From NCBI GenBank assembly GCA_023421795.1, contig JAEZSO010000003.1, forward strand, positions 62,001 to 126,000: a stretch of 64,000 bases of DNA, in the 5' to 3' direction. The translations under genes were made by a program, and so were the position numbers. Of the stretch, positions 26,500 to 37,106 are shown piece after piece. Every line of letters begins with the position of its first letter. The first letter of the stretch is position 1. This stretch comes from Cyanobacteria bacterium OH_PDB_230. Its GTDB lineage: Bacteria > Cyanobacteriota > Vampirovibrionia > Gastranaerophilales > Gastranaerophilaceae. A model generated the notes under the pieces. It was not told the origin of the DNA. It was given only the letters and a program-made list of their open reading frames with translations, and ran no database searches.

Positions 26500-28616
26500 T
26501 GCAAACAGGATTAATATCATTTGAAATAATTTCTAAAATTAACGGCATCGATATCGATATAAGGTCGATTATGCGAGCTAACGGGATTGCGGAAGAAGAA
26601 ATCTCAAAAGAAGAATTATTGAGGATTGCGAAAAATTCAGGATTCAAGGCTAAATCTAAGAATTTACCTTTGGAAAAATGTAAAAAATACCCTTTCCCTG
26701 CGATTTTCGTTATGAAAAACAATACTTTCGCTGTTGTTTTAAAATTGAACTTTGATCAAAAAGATGTTTTAAGGAATCTGTTGATTCTTATACCGGAAGA
26801 AAAGCAACCCAGAGAGGTGACTCCTGAGGAATTCTATGAAATGGCAACAGGAGAACTAATCTTCCTTAGCCACAATTTGATTGATTCAAAGGTCAAATTC
26901 GGTTTCAAATGGTTCTACATTGAAATTATGAAATACAAACAAATCATAGCTGAAGTGATGTTAGGTTCGTTTGTTATACAGCTTTTTGGGCTTATAACCC
27001 CGTTGTTTACTCAGGTAATTCTGGATAAAGTTATCGTGCACAGAAGTATGTCAACGCTTCATGTCCTTGGGATAGCGTTTGTTGCCGTAGCAATTTTTGA
27101 ATTTTTGCTGAATATTTCCAGAAACTATATGTTTGTCCACACGGCAAATAAAATTGATGCAAAACTCGGCTCGAAGCTCTTCAGGCATCTTTTTGCGCTT
27201 CCATTTATTTATTTTGAATCAAGAAAAGTCGGAAATATAGTCGCAAGAGTGCGTGAACTCGATCAAATAAGAGATTTTATCACAAATAAATCCGTTTCCG
27301 TAATAATCGACCTGTTCTTTTCTACGGTGTTCTTAGTTGTAATGTTCTTGTACAGCAGGCTTTTGACAACAATCGTCATCTCGCTTGTGGCATTAATTGC
27401 CATTTTATACATATTGGTGACTCCTGAACTAAGATCAAGATTGAATGACAAATTTCAAATGGGAGCCCAATCCAATTCATATCTGGTTGAGTCGATTACA
27501 GGGGTTCAAACCGTAAAATCACTTTCGATAGAAGGCACAATGCAAAAGAAATGGGAAGATTATCTGGGACAATATGTTCGCTCAGGCTTCAATCTTTCTA
27601 TTATGAACGTTACGGCCGGTTCCCTTTCAACACTTCTTCAAAAAGCAATGACAATAGCTATTCTTTGGGTCGGAGTAATTTTGGTTATTAAAAACCAGCT
27701 TACAATAGGACAGCTAATCGCTTTCCAGATGTTCGCAAACCAGTTCTCCTCACCGGTTATGAGGCTAGTGGGTTTATGGAACGAATTCCAGCAGGTATTG
27801 TTAGGCGTTGACAGGCTGGGAGATATCTTAAACCATCCTATAGAAATAACAACCGAAAAAGCCATCACATTGCCAAGAATCCAGGGTTCCGTAAGGACTG
27901 AAAATCTTTCATTTAAGTATACTCCTAATGGCCCCAATGTTCTTGACAAAGTCAACTTTGATATTAAGCCCGGTCAATGTGTGGGAATTGTCGGTAGAAG
28001 CGGTTCCGGAAAAAGCACAATAACAAAATTGATTCAGAGATTGTATTTCCCTACAGATGGAACGATTTACATCGACAACATAGATGTAAGACAAATGAAT
28101 CCCGTTTGGCTAAGAAATAACGTAGGTATTGTATTACAGGAAAATTATCTGTTCTCCGGCACAATAAGAGAAAATATTGCAATGCCTAAAACAGAAGCAC
28201 CTATAGAATTGATAATACAAGCTGCCCAAATAGCTGGAGCACACGACTTCATCACGGAAATGCCTGAAGGATATGATACTGTAGTAGGAGAAAGAGGTTC
28301 TTCTTTATCAGGCGGACAAAAACAAAGAATTGCCATAGCAAGAGCGCTTATTACAAACCCTCGAATAATAATCTTCGACGAAGCAACTTCGGCGTTAGAT
28401 TATGAATCTGAAAAAATAATAATGCAAAATATGAACATCATAAAAAAGGGAAGAACAATGTTTGTTATCGCTCACAGGCTTTCAACCGTAAAAGACTGTG
28501 ATTTGATAATCGCTCTTGATAGAGGGCGAATTATTGAAATAGGAACTCACGATCAACTTATTGCAAGACAGGGTTATTATGCGAGCTTGCACAGCATTCA
28601 AGGAGAATCAAGATGA
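26499..28616 (+). CDS. Type I secretion ABC transporter (HlyB-like)
   Basis: A 705-residue half-transporter. Residues 1-125 are a C39-like domain without the catalytic Cys of peptidase-type exporters, as in HlyB, where it binds the unfolded RTX substrate. Next come six transmembrane segments (about 150-430) and a nucleotide-binding domain with Walker A 'GRSGSGKST', signature 'LSGGQKQR', Walker B 'IIIFDEATSALD' and the switch His in 'IAHRLST'. It should export the large RTX protein encoded three genes on. Translation is coupled to both neighbours by overlapping stop/start codons. Confidence 0.93.
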   Translation: MQTGLISFEIISKINGIDIDIRSIMRANGIAEEEISKEELLRIAKNSGFKAKSKNLPLEKCKKYPFPAIFVMKNNTFAVVLKLNFDQKDVLRNLLILIPEEKQPREVTPEEFYEMATGELIFLSHNLIDSKVKFGFKWFYIEIMKYKQIIAEVMLGSFVIQLFGLITPLFTQVILDKVIVHRSMSTLHVLGIAFVAVAIFEFLLNISRNYMFVHTANKIDAKLGSKLFRHLFALPFIYFESRKVGNIVARVRELDQIRDFITNKSVSVIIDLFFSTVFLVVMFLYSRLLTTIVISLVALIAILYILVTPELRSRLNDKFQMGAQSNSYLVESITGVQTVKSLSIEGTMQKKWEDYLGQYVRSGFNLSIMNVTAGSLSTLLQKAMTIAILWVGVILVIKNQLTIGQLIAFQMFANQFSSPVMRLVGLWNEFQQVLLGVDRLGDILNHPIEITTEKAITLPRIQGSVRTENLSFKYTPNGPNVLDKVNFDIKPGQCVGIVGRSGSGKSTITKLIQRLYFPTDGTIYIDNIDVRQMNPVWLRNNVGIVLQENYLFSGTIRENIAMPKTEAPIELIIQAAQIAGAHDFITEMPEGYDTVVGERGSSLSGGQKQRIAIARALITNPRIIIFDEATSALDYESEKIIMQNMNIIKKGRTMFVIAHRLSTVKDCDLIIALDRGRIIEIGTHDQLIARQGYYASLHSIQGESR

Positions 28617-29911
28617 AAACTATAGACTTTGAAAAATTAAAAGAAAAGTTTAAAAACATACTCAAAGAAGGAGACGACAGCCATGAATTTCTGCCGATAC
28701 TTGCAGAAATTGAAGAAGAACCCGTAAATCCACTGGGTAGGACGATGTTTTGGACATTAATGGTTCTTGTATTGTTTACAGGACTTTGGCTGTTTTTCGG
28801 CAAAGCTGACGTTGTTGTTTCTGCAAGAGGGAAAATAATCCCTGACGGGGAAATCAAAGTCATCCAGCCTTTAGACACTGGTGTTATAAAAAAGATTTTG
28901 GTCAAAGAAGGTGATTTTGTAAAAAAAGGTCAGACTTTAATGGAAATCGATCCTTCGACCACAGAACCGCAACTTGAATCATTAAAAGCAAATTTAGAAT
29001 ACATAAATATAGAAAGACAAAGATTGAATGCTGCAACAAGAGGGGGATATTTCCCTGTTGATTCAGAGGAGGCTAGAACCCAAAAAGGACTGTACGAGTC
29101 TTCGCTTGCGGATTTAAACAACCAGCTTAAAGCAAAAAATATGGAAATAAATGAAATCGATTCGCAAATCAAAAACTATCAGGCTCAGCTTTCAATCAGT
29201 CTCGATAAAGAAAAAAGGATGAACAATGTCTCTGACATCATAGCCAAAAATGATCTTGACGATATCAGAGCAAAAAATACCGATTACAGAAATAGAATCC
29301 AAGAGCTCAAGCATCAAAAATCAAAACTCAGAGAAGAAGCTAATTTTATAAGATCAAACTTCAAAACGCAGAACTATAACCAGCTTGCAGACAGAGATAA
29401 ACAGGCAAATGAACTTGCTGCAAACATAAAAGAGATAGAATTCAGGAAAATGCAACAGAATATAGTTTCTCCTGTGGATGGTTATGTTAACACAATGCTT
29501 GTCCACACTGTAGGAGGAGTAGTAACGCCGGCTGAAAAGCTTATATCTGTAGTTCCAGCGGATGCCCCTATTACAATAAAAGCAAGGGTGGCGAATAAGG
29601 ACATCGGCTTCATAAAAGAAAAAATGCCTGTATTGATAAAAATAGATACATTCGACTTCCAAAAATACGGAATGATAAATGGAGAAGTGAAGAAAATTTC
29701 AAAAGACAGCGTGGAAGATCCTAAGCTCGGTCCTATGTATGACGTATACATAACTCCTTTAAACAGAACCCTTATGGTGGAAGGCAAAGAATTATCGATT
29801 ACTACAGGAATGAGCTTAACCGCTGAAATCAAGGTTAACAAAAGAAGAATCATAGAATTCTTTATCTATCCGATGATTAAATATTGGAATCAAGCAATTA
29901 CAGTACGATAA
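28613..29911 (+). CDS. Type I secretion membrane-fusion protein (HlyD-like)
   Basis: A 432-residue adaptor: a short cytoplasmic head, one transmembrane segment (about 43-62), a half-lipoyl motif 'GVIKKILVKEGDFVKKGQ', a long helical hairpin (about 115-265) and a second half-lipoyl region 'NIVSPVDGYVNTMLVH'. It bridges HlyB in the inner membrane to TolC. The start overlaps the end of the ABC gene (ATGA). Confidence 0.92.
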   Translation: MKTIDFEKLKEKFKNILKEGDDSHEFLPILAEIEEEPVNPLGRTMFWTLMVLVLFTGLWLFFGKADVVVSARGKIIPDGEIKVIQPLDTGVIKKILVKEGDFVKKGQTLMEIDPSTTEPQLESLKANLEYINIERQRLNAATRGGYFPVDSEEARTQKGLYESSLADLNNQLKAKNMEINEIDSQIKNYQAQLSISLDKEKRMNNVSDIIAKNDLDDIRAKNTDYRNRIQELKHQKSKLREEANFIRSNFKTQNYNQLADRDKQANELAANIKEIEFRKMQQNIVSPVDGYVNTMLVHTVGGVVTPAEKLISVVPADAPITIKARVANKDIGFIKEKMPVLIKIDTFDFQKYGMINGEVKKISKDSVEDPKLGPMYDVYITPLNRTLMVEGKELSITTGMSLTAEIKVNKRRIIEFFIYPMIKYWNQAITVR

Positions 29912-29977
29912 AATTTTCAAAATATTATACAATTAATAATTAATAATTTAACTAAAATTAGATGAAAGGTGTACATC

Positions 29978-32900
29978 ATGGCTCAAAAAACAGGAACAAC
30001 GGGGAATGATACTCTATCAAGTTTAACTGGTGATGATATATTGACAGGATTGGCTGGCGATGATACTTACGAGATAGATAGTTATAAGGATTCAATAGTG
30101 GAAGCTGCCTTAAGAGGCGGGATAGATACCGTACATTTAAGTTCCTCTTTTACATTCGCTGATGCTACAAGAACTTATACTACTTCGGCAAATGTAGAAA
30201 ATCTTGACGGAAGTGATTTAGAAGCCGGAGCTTTTCTTAAAGGCAATGCTTTATTGAATAACATCACAGGTAGCAAATTCGATGATACCCTTGATGGCGG
30301 AGCCGATAAGGTTAAAGACACCCTTACGGGTGGTTTGGGAGACGACACTTATCTGATTTATGATGCAGTTGATGTAATCTCCGAAAATGAGTCTGAAGGA
30401 ACTGACACAGTTAAATTAGCTGCAACCTTTACACCTGCTGCTTATACCTTAAATGACAGCGATATAGAAATTTTGGACGGAACTTTAGTTACAAAAAATA
30501 TGACATTGACCGGTAATAGTGCATCTTCAACTATAATTAAAGGCGGAAAAGGCAACAATTCTCTTAAAGGCGGAACAGCTTCAGACACCATATATGGAGG
30601 AGCTGGGAACGACACCATTGATGGAGGCATTGATTCTGCAATCGATGATCTTCAAGGTGGAATTGGTAATGATACCTATATTGTTTATGATGAAAATGAC
30701 ACAATTACAGAAAATGCAGCTGAGGGAACTGACACAGTTAAGCTAGCTGCGACTTTCTCTCCTGATTCTTACACCTTAAATAGCGACAATGTGGAACTTA
30801 TAGATGCAAGCTTAGTTAAGAAAAACATGACGCTGACAGGTCACTCCACATCTGCGACTGGGATAACAAGCGGAATCGGAAATGATACCATTATTGGAGG
30901 GGACGGAGCTGATTATTTTTCTAGCGTAAATGGTGATGACTCATTAAATGGCGGGAAAGGTATGGATACTCTTCTCGGTGGCAACGGCAATGACACACTA
31001 GATGGCGGCAAGGACACAGATAGAGATAGTTTAAACGGAGGTGCCGGTAATGATACATATATTATTTATGATACAACCGACATTATCACTGACAATCTTG
31101 GTGCAAATAAAATCCAACTTGATGAAACTTTCTCTCCTGATGTTTTCGATCTGTCAAAAACATATACTGCAGTAACAATTGGAGAATTAAATGCTTCTGC
31201 AGTGACTAAAGCAATGACAATAAACGGCCGTGCGGCTTCGGTAAAAATAATAGGAGGAGCCGGGAATGATACGATAACAGGTGGATCCAAAGGCGATACC
31301 CTTATAGGAGGTGACGGTGAGGATAGTATAACAGGTGGAGCCGGAAATGATGTATTAGACGGAGGAGAGGATTCTCTTAGGGATACCCTTATAGGTGGCG
31401 TTGGAAATGATACATACATTATCCGTGATACAGCTGACGACATACGAGAAGGATTTAATCAAGGTATAGATACTATAAAGTTGGTGGATCCTCTTGATAA
31501 TATAGATTTGACTTTGTATGCAAACATTGAAAACGCGGATGCATCAAGTGTAACTAAGAAAGTTAATATAACAGGAAACAATTTGGCAAACCTCATAACC
31601 GGAGGGAACAACGATGACAAGTTATATGGAGGGGATGATCTTTTAATAGATACTCTGGTAGGAGGAAACGGCAGTGATACATACGTCATAAAGGATGCCA
31701 GAGATGTCATTAAGGACACAGGCACAGGAATAAATGACATTGATACAATCGAACTCGATGCAAATTATGATGATGATCCAAAAACAACTGGTGTAGCTAC
31801 GTATAAACTAAATAATTCAGGAATCGAATGCCTGGATGGAACAAAGGCTGAAAATAATTTGAACTTAACAATAAGTTCTCCAACCGCAACAACAGTAAAA
31901 GGAAGTAAAAACAGCGATACAATAACAGGAGGAATAGGGGCCGACACCCTCTATGGATATAAAGGCGACGATATATTGGATGGCGGAAACGATGCAGCTT
32001 CAGATTACTTGATCGGTGGTGAAGGTGCTGATACATATATCTTGAAAGATACAAAAGATATAATTACAGACGATGATGATTTAAATACAATAAAATTAGC
32101 AAGTAACTTCACTGAGAACGCTCTAAGTCTTACTCAAAGGGGTATTTATAATTATACCTTGTCAGGTATCAAAGAAATAGACGCTTCTGACGTTAAAACG
32201 ACCACTAAATCGCTCACTTTGACAGGTAATGCAACAACAAGCACTAAAATAACAGGTGGATCAGGTAATGACATAATTACTGGAGGAACTGCTGTAGACA
32301 CACTGATTGGCGGAGCCGGAAATGATACCATAGATGGTGGAAACGATTCAGAGGTAGATTCTCTCGAAGGTGGAGCAGGAAATGACACCTATGTCATATC
32401 TTCCACAAACGACATTATTACAGAGGCTGCTGGAGGCGGTTCAGATACATTAAAGCTAAAAAGCTTTACCTCAATAACAACATTGGATTTAGATGTAACT
32501 GAATATGAGAATATCGAGAACATCGATGCTTCAGCTTTAGGAAGGTCAATAACCCTTAAAGGAAATAAAAACGCAAACTCCTTAACAGGAGGTATTGCTA
32601 ATGATTATATCTATGGTACTGCAGGTGCGGATACTTTAATCGGTGGAAAAGGCAGTGATACATATTATGTAAGTAATTCTTCGACAAAAGTAATCGAAAA
32701 TGCAAATGAGGGAGATGATCACGTAGTTTTAGACGAGGATTTTATAAAGAATTCTAGAACTAATGTTTATTCTTTAATTTCAAATGTTGAATTTTTGGAT
32801 GCGACTTCAGTAAAAAGTGCCATGAATCTTAAAGGAAGTACATTAAGTGCCACAACGATTTATGCTACCGAATTCAATGACACTATAACCGGAGGAAACG

Positions 32901-35900
32901 GAAATGACACTATCGTCGCGGGAGCCGGGAACGATATAGTCAATGGCGGTGCGGGTAATGACTTCCTGAATGGTGGTGCCGGAGCCGATACGATTTATGG
33001 AGGCGCAGGAGATGACATTTTATTTGGAGGGGATGATTCTGCAGCTGATGTATTAGACGGGGGAGACGGAGTCGATAAATATTATCTTAAAGATACTAAA
33101 GACATTATTAAAGACTCATCGGCAAGTAACACAATCATACTTCAAGAATTTTTCGAGGGAGATACCTTTAGTTTAGCCAATAACGAAAAGGGATACAATT
33201 ATTCCGCATCAAATATAACTCTCTTGCAGGCAAACTGGGTCGCTAACGGAGTTGGGCTGACATTAATCGGCAATAACACAGAGAAAAAGGTTATTTCTGG
33301 AGGTATAACCACAATCAAAGGCGTTGATACTAAAATTATAGGAACGGATTATGACGACCTGATTGTAGGTTTTGCGGGGGATGATGTTTTGCATGGTAAC
33401 AGAAACGCAACCGCAGCCTGCTTCGGTTTTGGTGGTGACAATGATACCTTATACGGCGGTTCAGGATCCAATACTCTTGCCGGTGGACAGGGTGATGATA
33501 CTTATCTTATAGATGGCAGTGAAACCGCGACTACAATAATAGAGCAGGCTGATGTTCCAGATAAAGTCGGATATGGGAAAGATACCGTTAAATTCATAGC
33601 TTCAGATGGAAAAACCAAAGGAGCAGCCTTAGCGAGGTCAAATTTTGTCGGAAAACTCAATAATCTTACAGAGTATTCCTTTTCTCTTGAGCAATACAGT
33701 AACGTTGAAAATATAGATGCTTCTTTAATCGCCGGGACAAATATGACCCTCAAGGGAAATAATATGAACAATATAATAAGAGGTGGTTTCGGCAATGATT
33801 CCATTGATGGTGGTGATGGAGATGACACTTTATACGGAGGAGACGGCGACGATACTTTATACGGAGGCTCGGGAGTCAATATATTAAGAGGCGGCGCAGG
33901 TCACGATACTTATCATATAAGCGTGGAGGATGAAGAAGCTCTTTTTGAAAACGGATGGAACCCTCAATTTGATGAGGATGGAAATGTTATAATCGAGAAA
34001 ATTCCGTATTTGCAGACAGCTATTTTTGATAGTGAAGGTATAGATACGATTAAATTGACAGGGAAAGCATCATATACTTCTCCTGATCCGCAAGAGTACT
34101 TTAAAGTTGTACTCTCACCTGATATCGAGAATCTGGACGCATCTGAAATAACATCAAGCTTGAACTTGCTAATAACAGGTAATGCTTTAGACAATTATAT
34201 AATTGGAGGCAAAGGCTATGATGTGATATATGCAGGTGATGGTGATGATGTTATCCATGATTACGAACCTGAAGTAAATGGAGACACCACAATATATGTC
34301 GGCGGTTACATTGATGCCGGGAATGGTAACAATAAGGTACGAACAGGTTTCGCTAATGATACAATATGGGCCGGAGATGGTGATGATGAAATTTTTGACC
34401 AAGGCGGAGATAATTATATAAATGCAGGCGACGGAAATAACAGCATTTATACAATCGCAGGCATAGATACAATTATAACCGGTACAGGAAACGACAAAAT
34501 CATAAGTGGCGACGGACTGGACTATATATCTTCAGGAGCAGGCAAAGACACCATAATTGCAGGTTTAGGAGATGACTTTATCGGTGGAGGCGACGGGTGT
34601 GATTATATCGAAGGCGGTGAAGGCAACGATATCATAGGCGGTGATTGTAATCTTGCTTTTGTCGGTGACGATGTTTATATGGTGAGCACAGGCAACAGTT
34701 ACGTTGATACCTTAGTTGGCGGATTAGGAGATGATACTTACATCATAAATGATTTGGACGATGTAATAATAGAAGCTGAAAATGAGGGCATAGACACTAT
34801 TCAGCTGAGTACTGTGTGTCAAGAGACAATGGTAGACCTAACAAAATATAAAAATGTTGAAAATATCGATGCTTCACATTCCAGCAAAAATGTAACTCTC
34901 ATTGGAAATGAAAAAGATAATACTTTAACAGCCGGCAAAGGTTCTAACGATTTGCAAGGCGGCTTAGGAAATGATACTTACATTATTGAACAAATAGAAA
35001 ATGTCACAATCACAGATACAGGAGGAAGTGATACCATAAAATTAAGCAGTGAATCACTAATTCGCGAACTCTCAGTATCTGAGTTCGTGAGTAAAGGTGT
35101 GAGTATTGAGAATTTAGATGCTTCATTAATAAAGGATGGCGGAGAAATTGGAATGCGTCTTACAGGAAATGAAGGAAACAATATTCTTACAGGAAGTGCT
35201 TATGCAGATAAAATAATAGGTGGTGGCGGTTCAGATACTCTCATCGGTGGAGCTGGTGATGATATCTATGTATTCGATAAAGTCCCTGCTAAGATTATTG
35301 AATCTGCTGGTGGAGGCACGGATAAGATAGAACTTACAAATTCTTGGGAAGTGTCTTCTATAAATTTAAAAGATTATGCAAATGTTGAGAACATAGATGC
35401 ATCTTTATCTAAGGTAGCACTTACTATAACAGGAAATGATCTTAACAATACGCTTATAGGAAGCGCCTATGTTGATAAGCTTATTGGTGGGGCAGGAGAC
35501 GACACATATGAAATAACTACATATGATGAACTGGATCCTTCTGTTAATGATAAGTTTATAGAAGAAGTAGACGGCGGTAATGATACTGTAAGACTAAGTA
35601 AAGATTCTACATTGAAAGAATTATATGTGGCGAATTTTACCAATATTGAGAACTTAGATGCATCGTTATCAAAAGAAGAGAACATCGTCTTGCACGGAAA
35701 TTCGCAGAACAACATTCTAACTGCAGGAAAGGGTAAGATAAAGCTTATCGGAGGCTTAGGTGACGATACTTATGTTATTGATAATATAGAAAATACTACT
35801 ATCGAAGAATACAACAACGAAGGAATAGACACCGTAAAAATAAGCAGTACTTCAAGTATTTCAAGCATAAATCTGTTAACTGATTTCTCATCTTCTTTTG

Positions 35901-36988
35901 TCGAAAACCTGGATGGTTCAATTTCTTCTAACTCTCTGACATTGACAGGAAACGGAAAAAACAATCTTATTGTTGGAGGAAAAGGTAATGATGTGTTAGA
36001 TGGCGGAGCCGGTTTAGATACTCTAATCGGCGGTGAAGGAGATGATACATACATAATCAGCGATAAATATGATGAAGTAGTTGAGTTGAAAGATCAAGGC
36101 AGTGATACAATCAAAATCAGTTCTACTTATAGAGAAAGCACCAAAACAGATCCTGTCACAAAAGATACTAAAACTATTGCAACCATTGATCTTGCATCTT
36201 ATGCAAACTTTGAGAATATCGATTGTTCTAGTTCGACTTTGGATGAAATAACAATTATCGGTAACAAAGAAAAAAATACTTTAACTGCCGGCAAAAATAA
36301 AAGCATCATGGTCGGAGGACTTGGAGATGATACTTACTATATTTTCAGTTCAGAGGATACTGTAATCGAAGAAGCCAATGGCGGCAAGGACACAATAAAA
36401 TTTGCAAATGGTTCCACTGTGACCTCTATTAATCTGGGAAATTATGGTAACGTGGAGAATGCAGATTGCTCAAACGGATCAGCTGATCTTTCTATTGCCG
36501 GAAACGATCTGAATAACATACTTACAGGTGGATCAGGTGATGACATAATCAGAGGTGGAACTGGTGATGACACATTAATCGGAGGCGGTGGCCAAGATCA
36601 ATACTTATTCTCAATTGGCGACGGCAAAGATAAAATAATGAAAACAGATATAGGTGAATTGATCGATGTGGATGGAGGAACCCAAGTCACAAAAGAAAAT
36701 GTGGTGTTCTATACATACCGTGATATAAAAGACAACATAAATTATTTATGTATGGACTATACTGCAGATGGTGTCGGTTCTGATGTGATAAAAATTGCGA
36801 ATTATGATCCATCAACAATAATACAAATCGGAAACTCCACTATAACCGTTAATGAAATTACCCAGTACATAAACGGCAGCGGTTCCCAATATAATAATAT
36901 CACCGGCGCTCAAATAGCCAACTTGAGTTCTGCAGATGAAACAAAGCAATTCGCTACTTTAGCTGCTTCTTGGATAACAACAACATAA
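29978..36988 (+). CDS. Giant RTX-repeat protein, type I secretion substrate
   Basis: A 2,336-residue protein made almost wholly of repeats. Each module of roughly 90-115 residues has Ca2+-binding nonapeptides (GGxGxDxLx, for example 'GGDGDDTLYGGDGDDTLYGG'), then 'DTYII.D..D.I.E....G.DTVKL', then 'NVENLDAS....LTLTGN', returning to the next GGxGND. I count about twenty modules. The last 110 residues are not repeat-like and probably hold the secretion signal. No enzymatic domain is seen. It should fold in Ca2+ outside the cell as an adhesin or surface layer. Start: ATG 29978 with AAAGG upstream; a GTG 9 bases earlier is less likely. Confidence 0.9.
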   Translation: MAQKTGTTGNDTLSSLTGDDILTGLAGDDTYEIDSYKDSIVEAALRGGIDTVHLSSSFTFADATRTYTTSANVENLDGSDLEAGAFLKGNALLNNITGSKFDDTLDGGADKVKDTLTGGLGDDTYLIYDAVDVISENESEGTDTVKLAATFTPAAYTLNDSDIEILDGTLVTKNMTLTGNSASSTIIKGGKGNNSLKGGTASDTIYGGAGNDTIDGGIDSAIDDLQGGIGNDTYIVYDENDTITENAAEGTDTVKLAATFSPDSYTLNSDNVELIDASLVKKNMTLTGHSTSATGITSGIGNDTIIGGDGADYFSSVNGDDSLNGGKGMDTLLGGNGNDTLDGGKDTDRDSLNGGAGNDTYIIYDTTDIITDNLGANKIQLDETFSPDVFDLSKTYTAVTIGELNASAVTKAMTINGRAASVKIIGGAGNDTITGGSKGDTLIGGDGEDSITGGAGNDVLDGGEDSLRDTLIGGVGNDTYIIRDTADDIREGFNQGIDTIKLVDPLDNIDLTLYANIENADASSVTKKVNITGNNLANLITGGNNDDKLYGGDDLLIDTLVGGNGSDTYVIKDARDVIKDTGTGINDIDTIELDANYDDDPKTTGVATYKLNNSGIECLDGTKAENNLNLTISSPTATTVKGSKNSDTITGGIGADTLYGYKGDDILDGGNDAASDYLIGGEGADTYILKDTKDIITDDDDLNTIKLASNFTENALSLTQRGIYNYTLSGIKEIDASDVKTTTKSLTLTGNATTSTKITGGSGNDIITGGTAVDTLIGGAGNDTIDGGNDSEVDSLEGGAGNDTYVISSTNDIITEAAGGGSDTLKLKSFTSITTLDLDVTEYENIENIDASALGRSITLKGNKNANSLTGGIANDYIYGTAGADTLIGGKGSDTYYVSNSSTKVIENANEGDDHVVLDEDFIKNSRTNVYSLISNVEFLDATSVKSAMNLKGSTLSATTIYATEFNDTITGGNGNDTIVAGAGNDIVNGGAGNDFLNGGAGADTIYGGAGDDILFGGDDSAADVLDGGDGVDKYYLKDTKDIIKDSSASNTIILQEFFEGDTFSLANNEKGYNYSASNITLLQANWVANGVGLTLIGNNTEKKVISGGITTIKGVDTKIIGTDYDDLIVGFAGDDVLHGNRNATAACFGFGGDNDTLYGGSGSNTLAGGQGDDTYLIDGSETATTIIEQADVPDKVGYGKDTVKFIASDGKTKGAALARSNFVGKLNNLTEYSFSLEQYSNVENIDASLIAGTNMTLKGNNMNNIIRGGFGNDSIDGGDGDDTLYGGDGDDTLYGGSGVNILRGGAGHDTYHISVEDEEALFENGWNPQFDEDGNVIIEKIPYLQTAIFDSEGIDTIKLTGKASYTSPDPQEYFKVVLSPDIENLDASEITSSLNLLITGNALDNYIIGGKGYDVIYAGDGDDVIHDYEPEVNGDTTIYVGGYIDAGNGNNKVRTGFANDTIWAGDGDDEIFDQGGDNYINAGDGNNSIYTIAGIDTIITGTGNDKIISGDGLDYISSGAGKDTIIAGLGDDFIGGGDGCDYIEGGEGNDIIGGDCNLAFVGDDVYMVSTGNSYVDTLVGGLGDDTYIINDLDDVIIEAENEGIDTIQLSTVCQETMVDLTKYKNVENIDASHSSKNVTLIGNEKDNTLTAGKGSNDLQGGLGNDTYIIEQIENVTITDTGGSDTIKLSSESLIRELSVSEFVSKGVSIENLDASLIKDGGEIGMRLTGNEGNNILTGSAYADKIIGGGGSDTLIGGAGDDIYVFDKVPAKIIESAGGGTDKIELTNSWEVSSINLKDYANVENIDASLSKVALTITGNDLNNTLIGSAYVDKLIGGAGDDTYEITTYDELDPSVNDKFIEEVDGGNDTVRLSKDSTLKELYVANFTNIENLDASLSKEENIVLHGNSQNNILTAGKGKIKLIGGLGDDTYVIDNIENTTIEEYNNEGIDTVKISSTSSISSINLLTDFSSSFVENLDGSISSNSLTLTGNGKNNLIVGGKGNDVLDGGAGLDTLIGGEGDDTYIISDKYDEVVELKDQGSDTIKISSTYRESTKTDPVTKDTKTIATIDLASYANFENIDCSSSTLDEITIIGNKEKNTLTAGKNKSIMVGGLGDDTYYIFSSEDTVIEEANGGKDTIKFANGSTVTSINLGNYGNVENADCSNGSADLSIAGNDLNNILTGGSGDDIIRGGTGDDTLIGGGGQDQYLFSIGDGKDKIMKTDIGELIDVDGGTQVTKENVVFYTYRDIKDNINYLCMDYTADGVGSDVIKIANYDPSTIIQIGNSTITVNEITQYINGSGSQYNNITGAQIANLSSADETKQFATLAASWITTT

Positions 36989-37003
36989 ATAATCAACGGA
37001 TTA

Positions 37004-37033
37004 AAAAAATCGGGTTAACAGCCCGATTTTTTT
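37004..37033. terminator. Bidirectional terminator between the RTX gene and the cysteine desulfidase gene
   Basis: An 11-base stem, AAAAAATCGGG (37004-37014) and CCCGATTTTTT (37022-37032), with T-runs on both strands between convergent genes. Confidence 0.85.
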
Positions 37034-37106
37034 GTTTTTTATAGTAAGAGAAATCTTTTAAAGCTTGTAAAACAAGTGAATTCCCCAACTATAGTGCAAA
37101 AACGTT

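Noticed and set aside
29978..36988. Regular short DNA repeats that could look like a CRISPR array
   Set aside because: They encode glycine-rich RTX nonapeptides in one continuous frame; spacing follows protein modules, and no cas genes are present.
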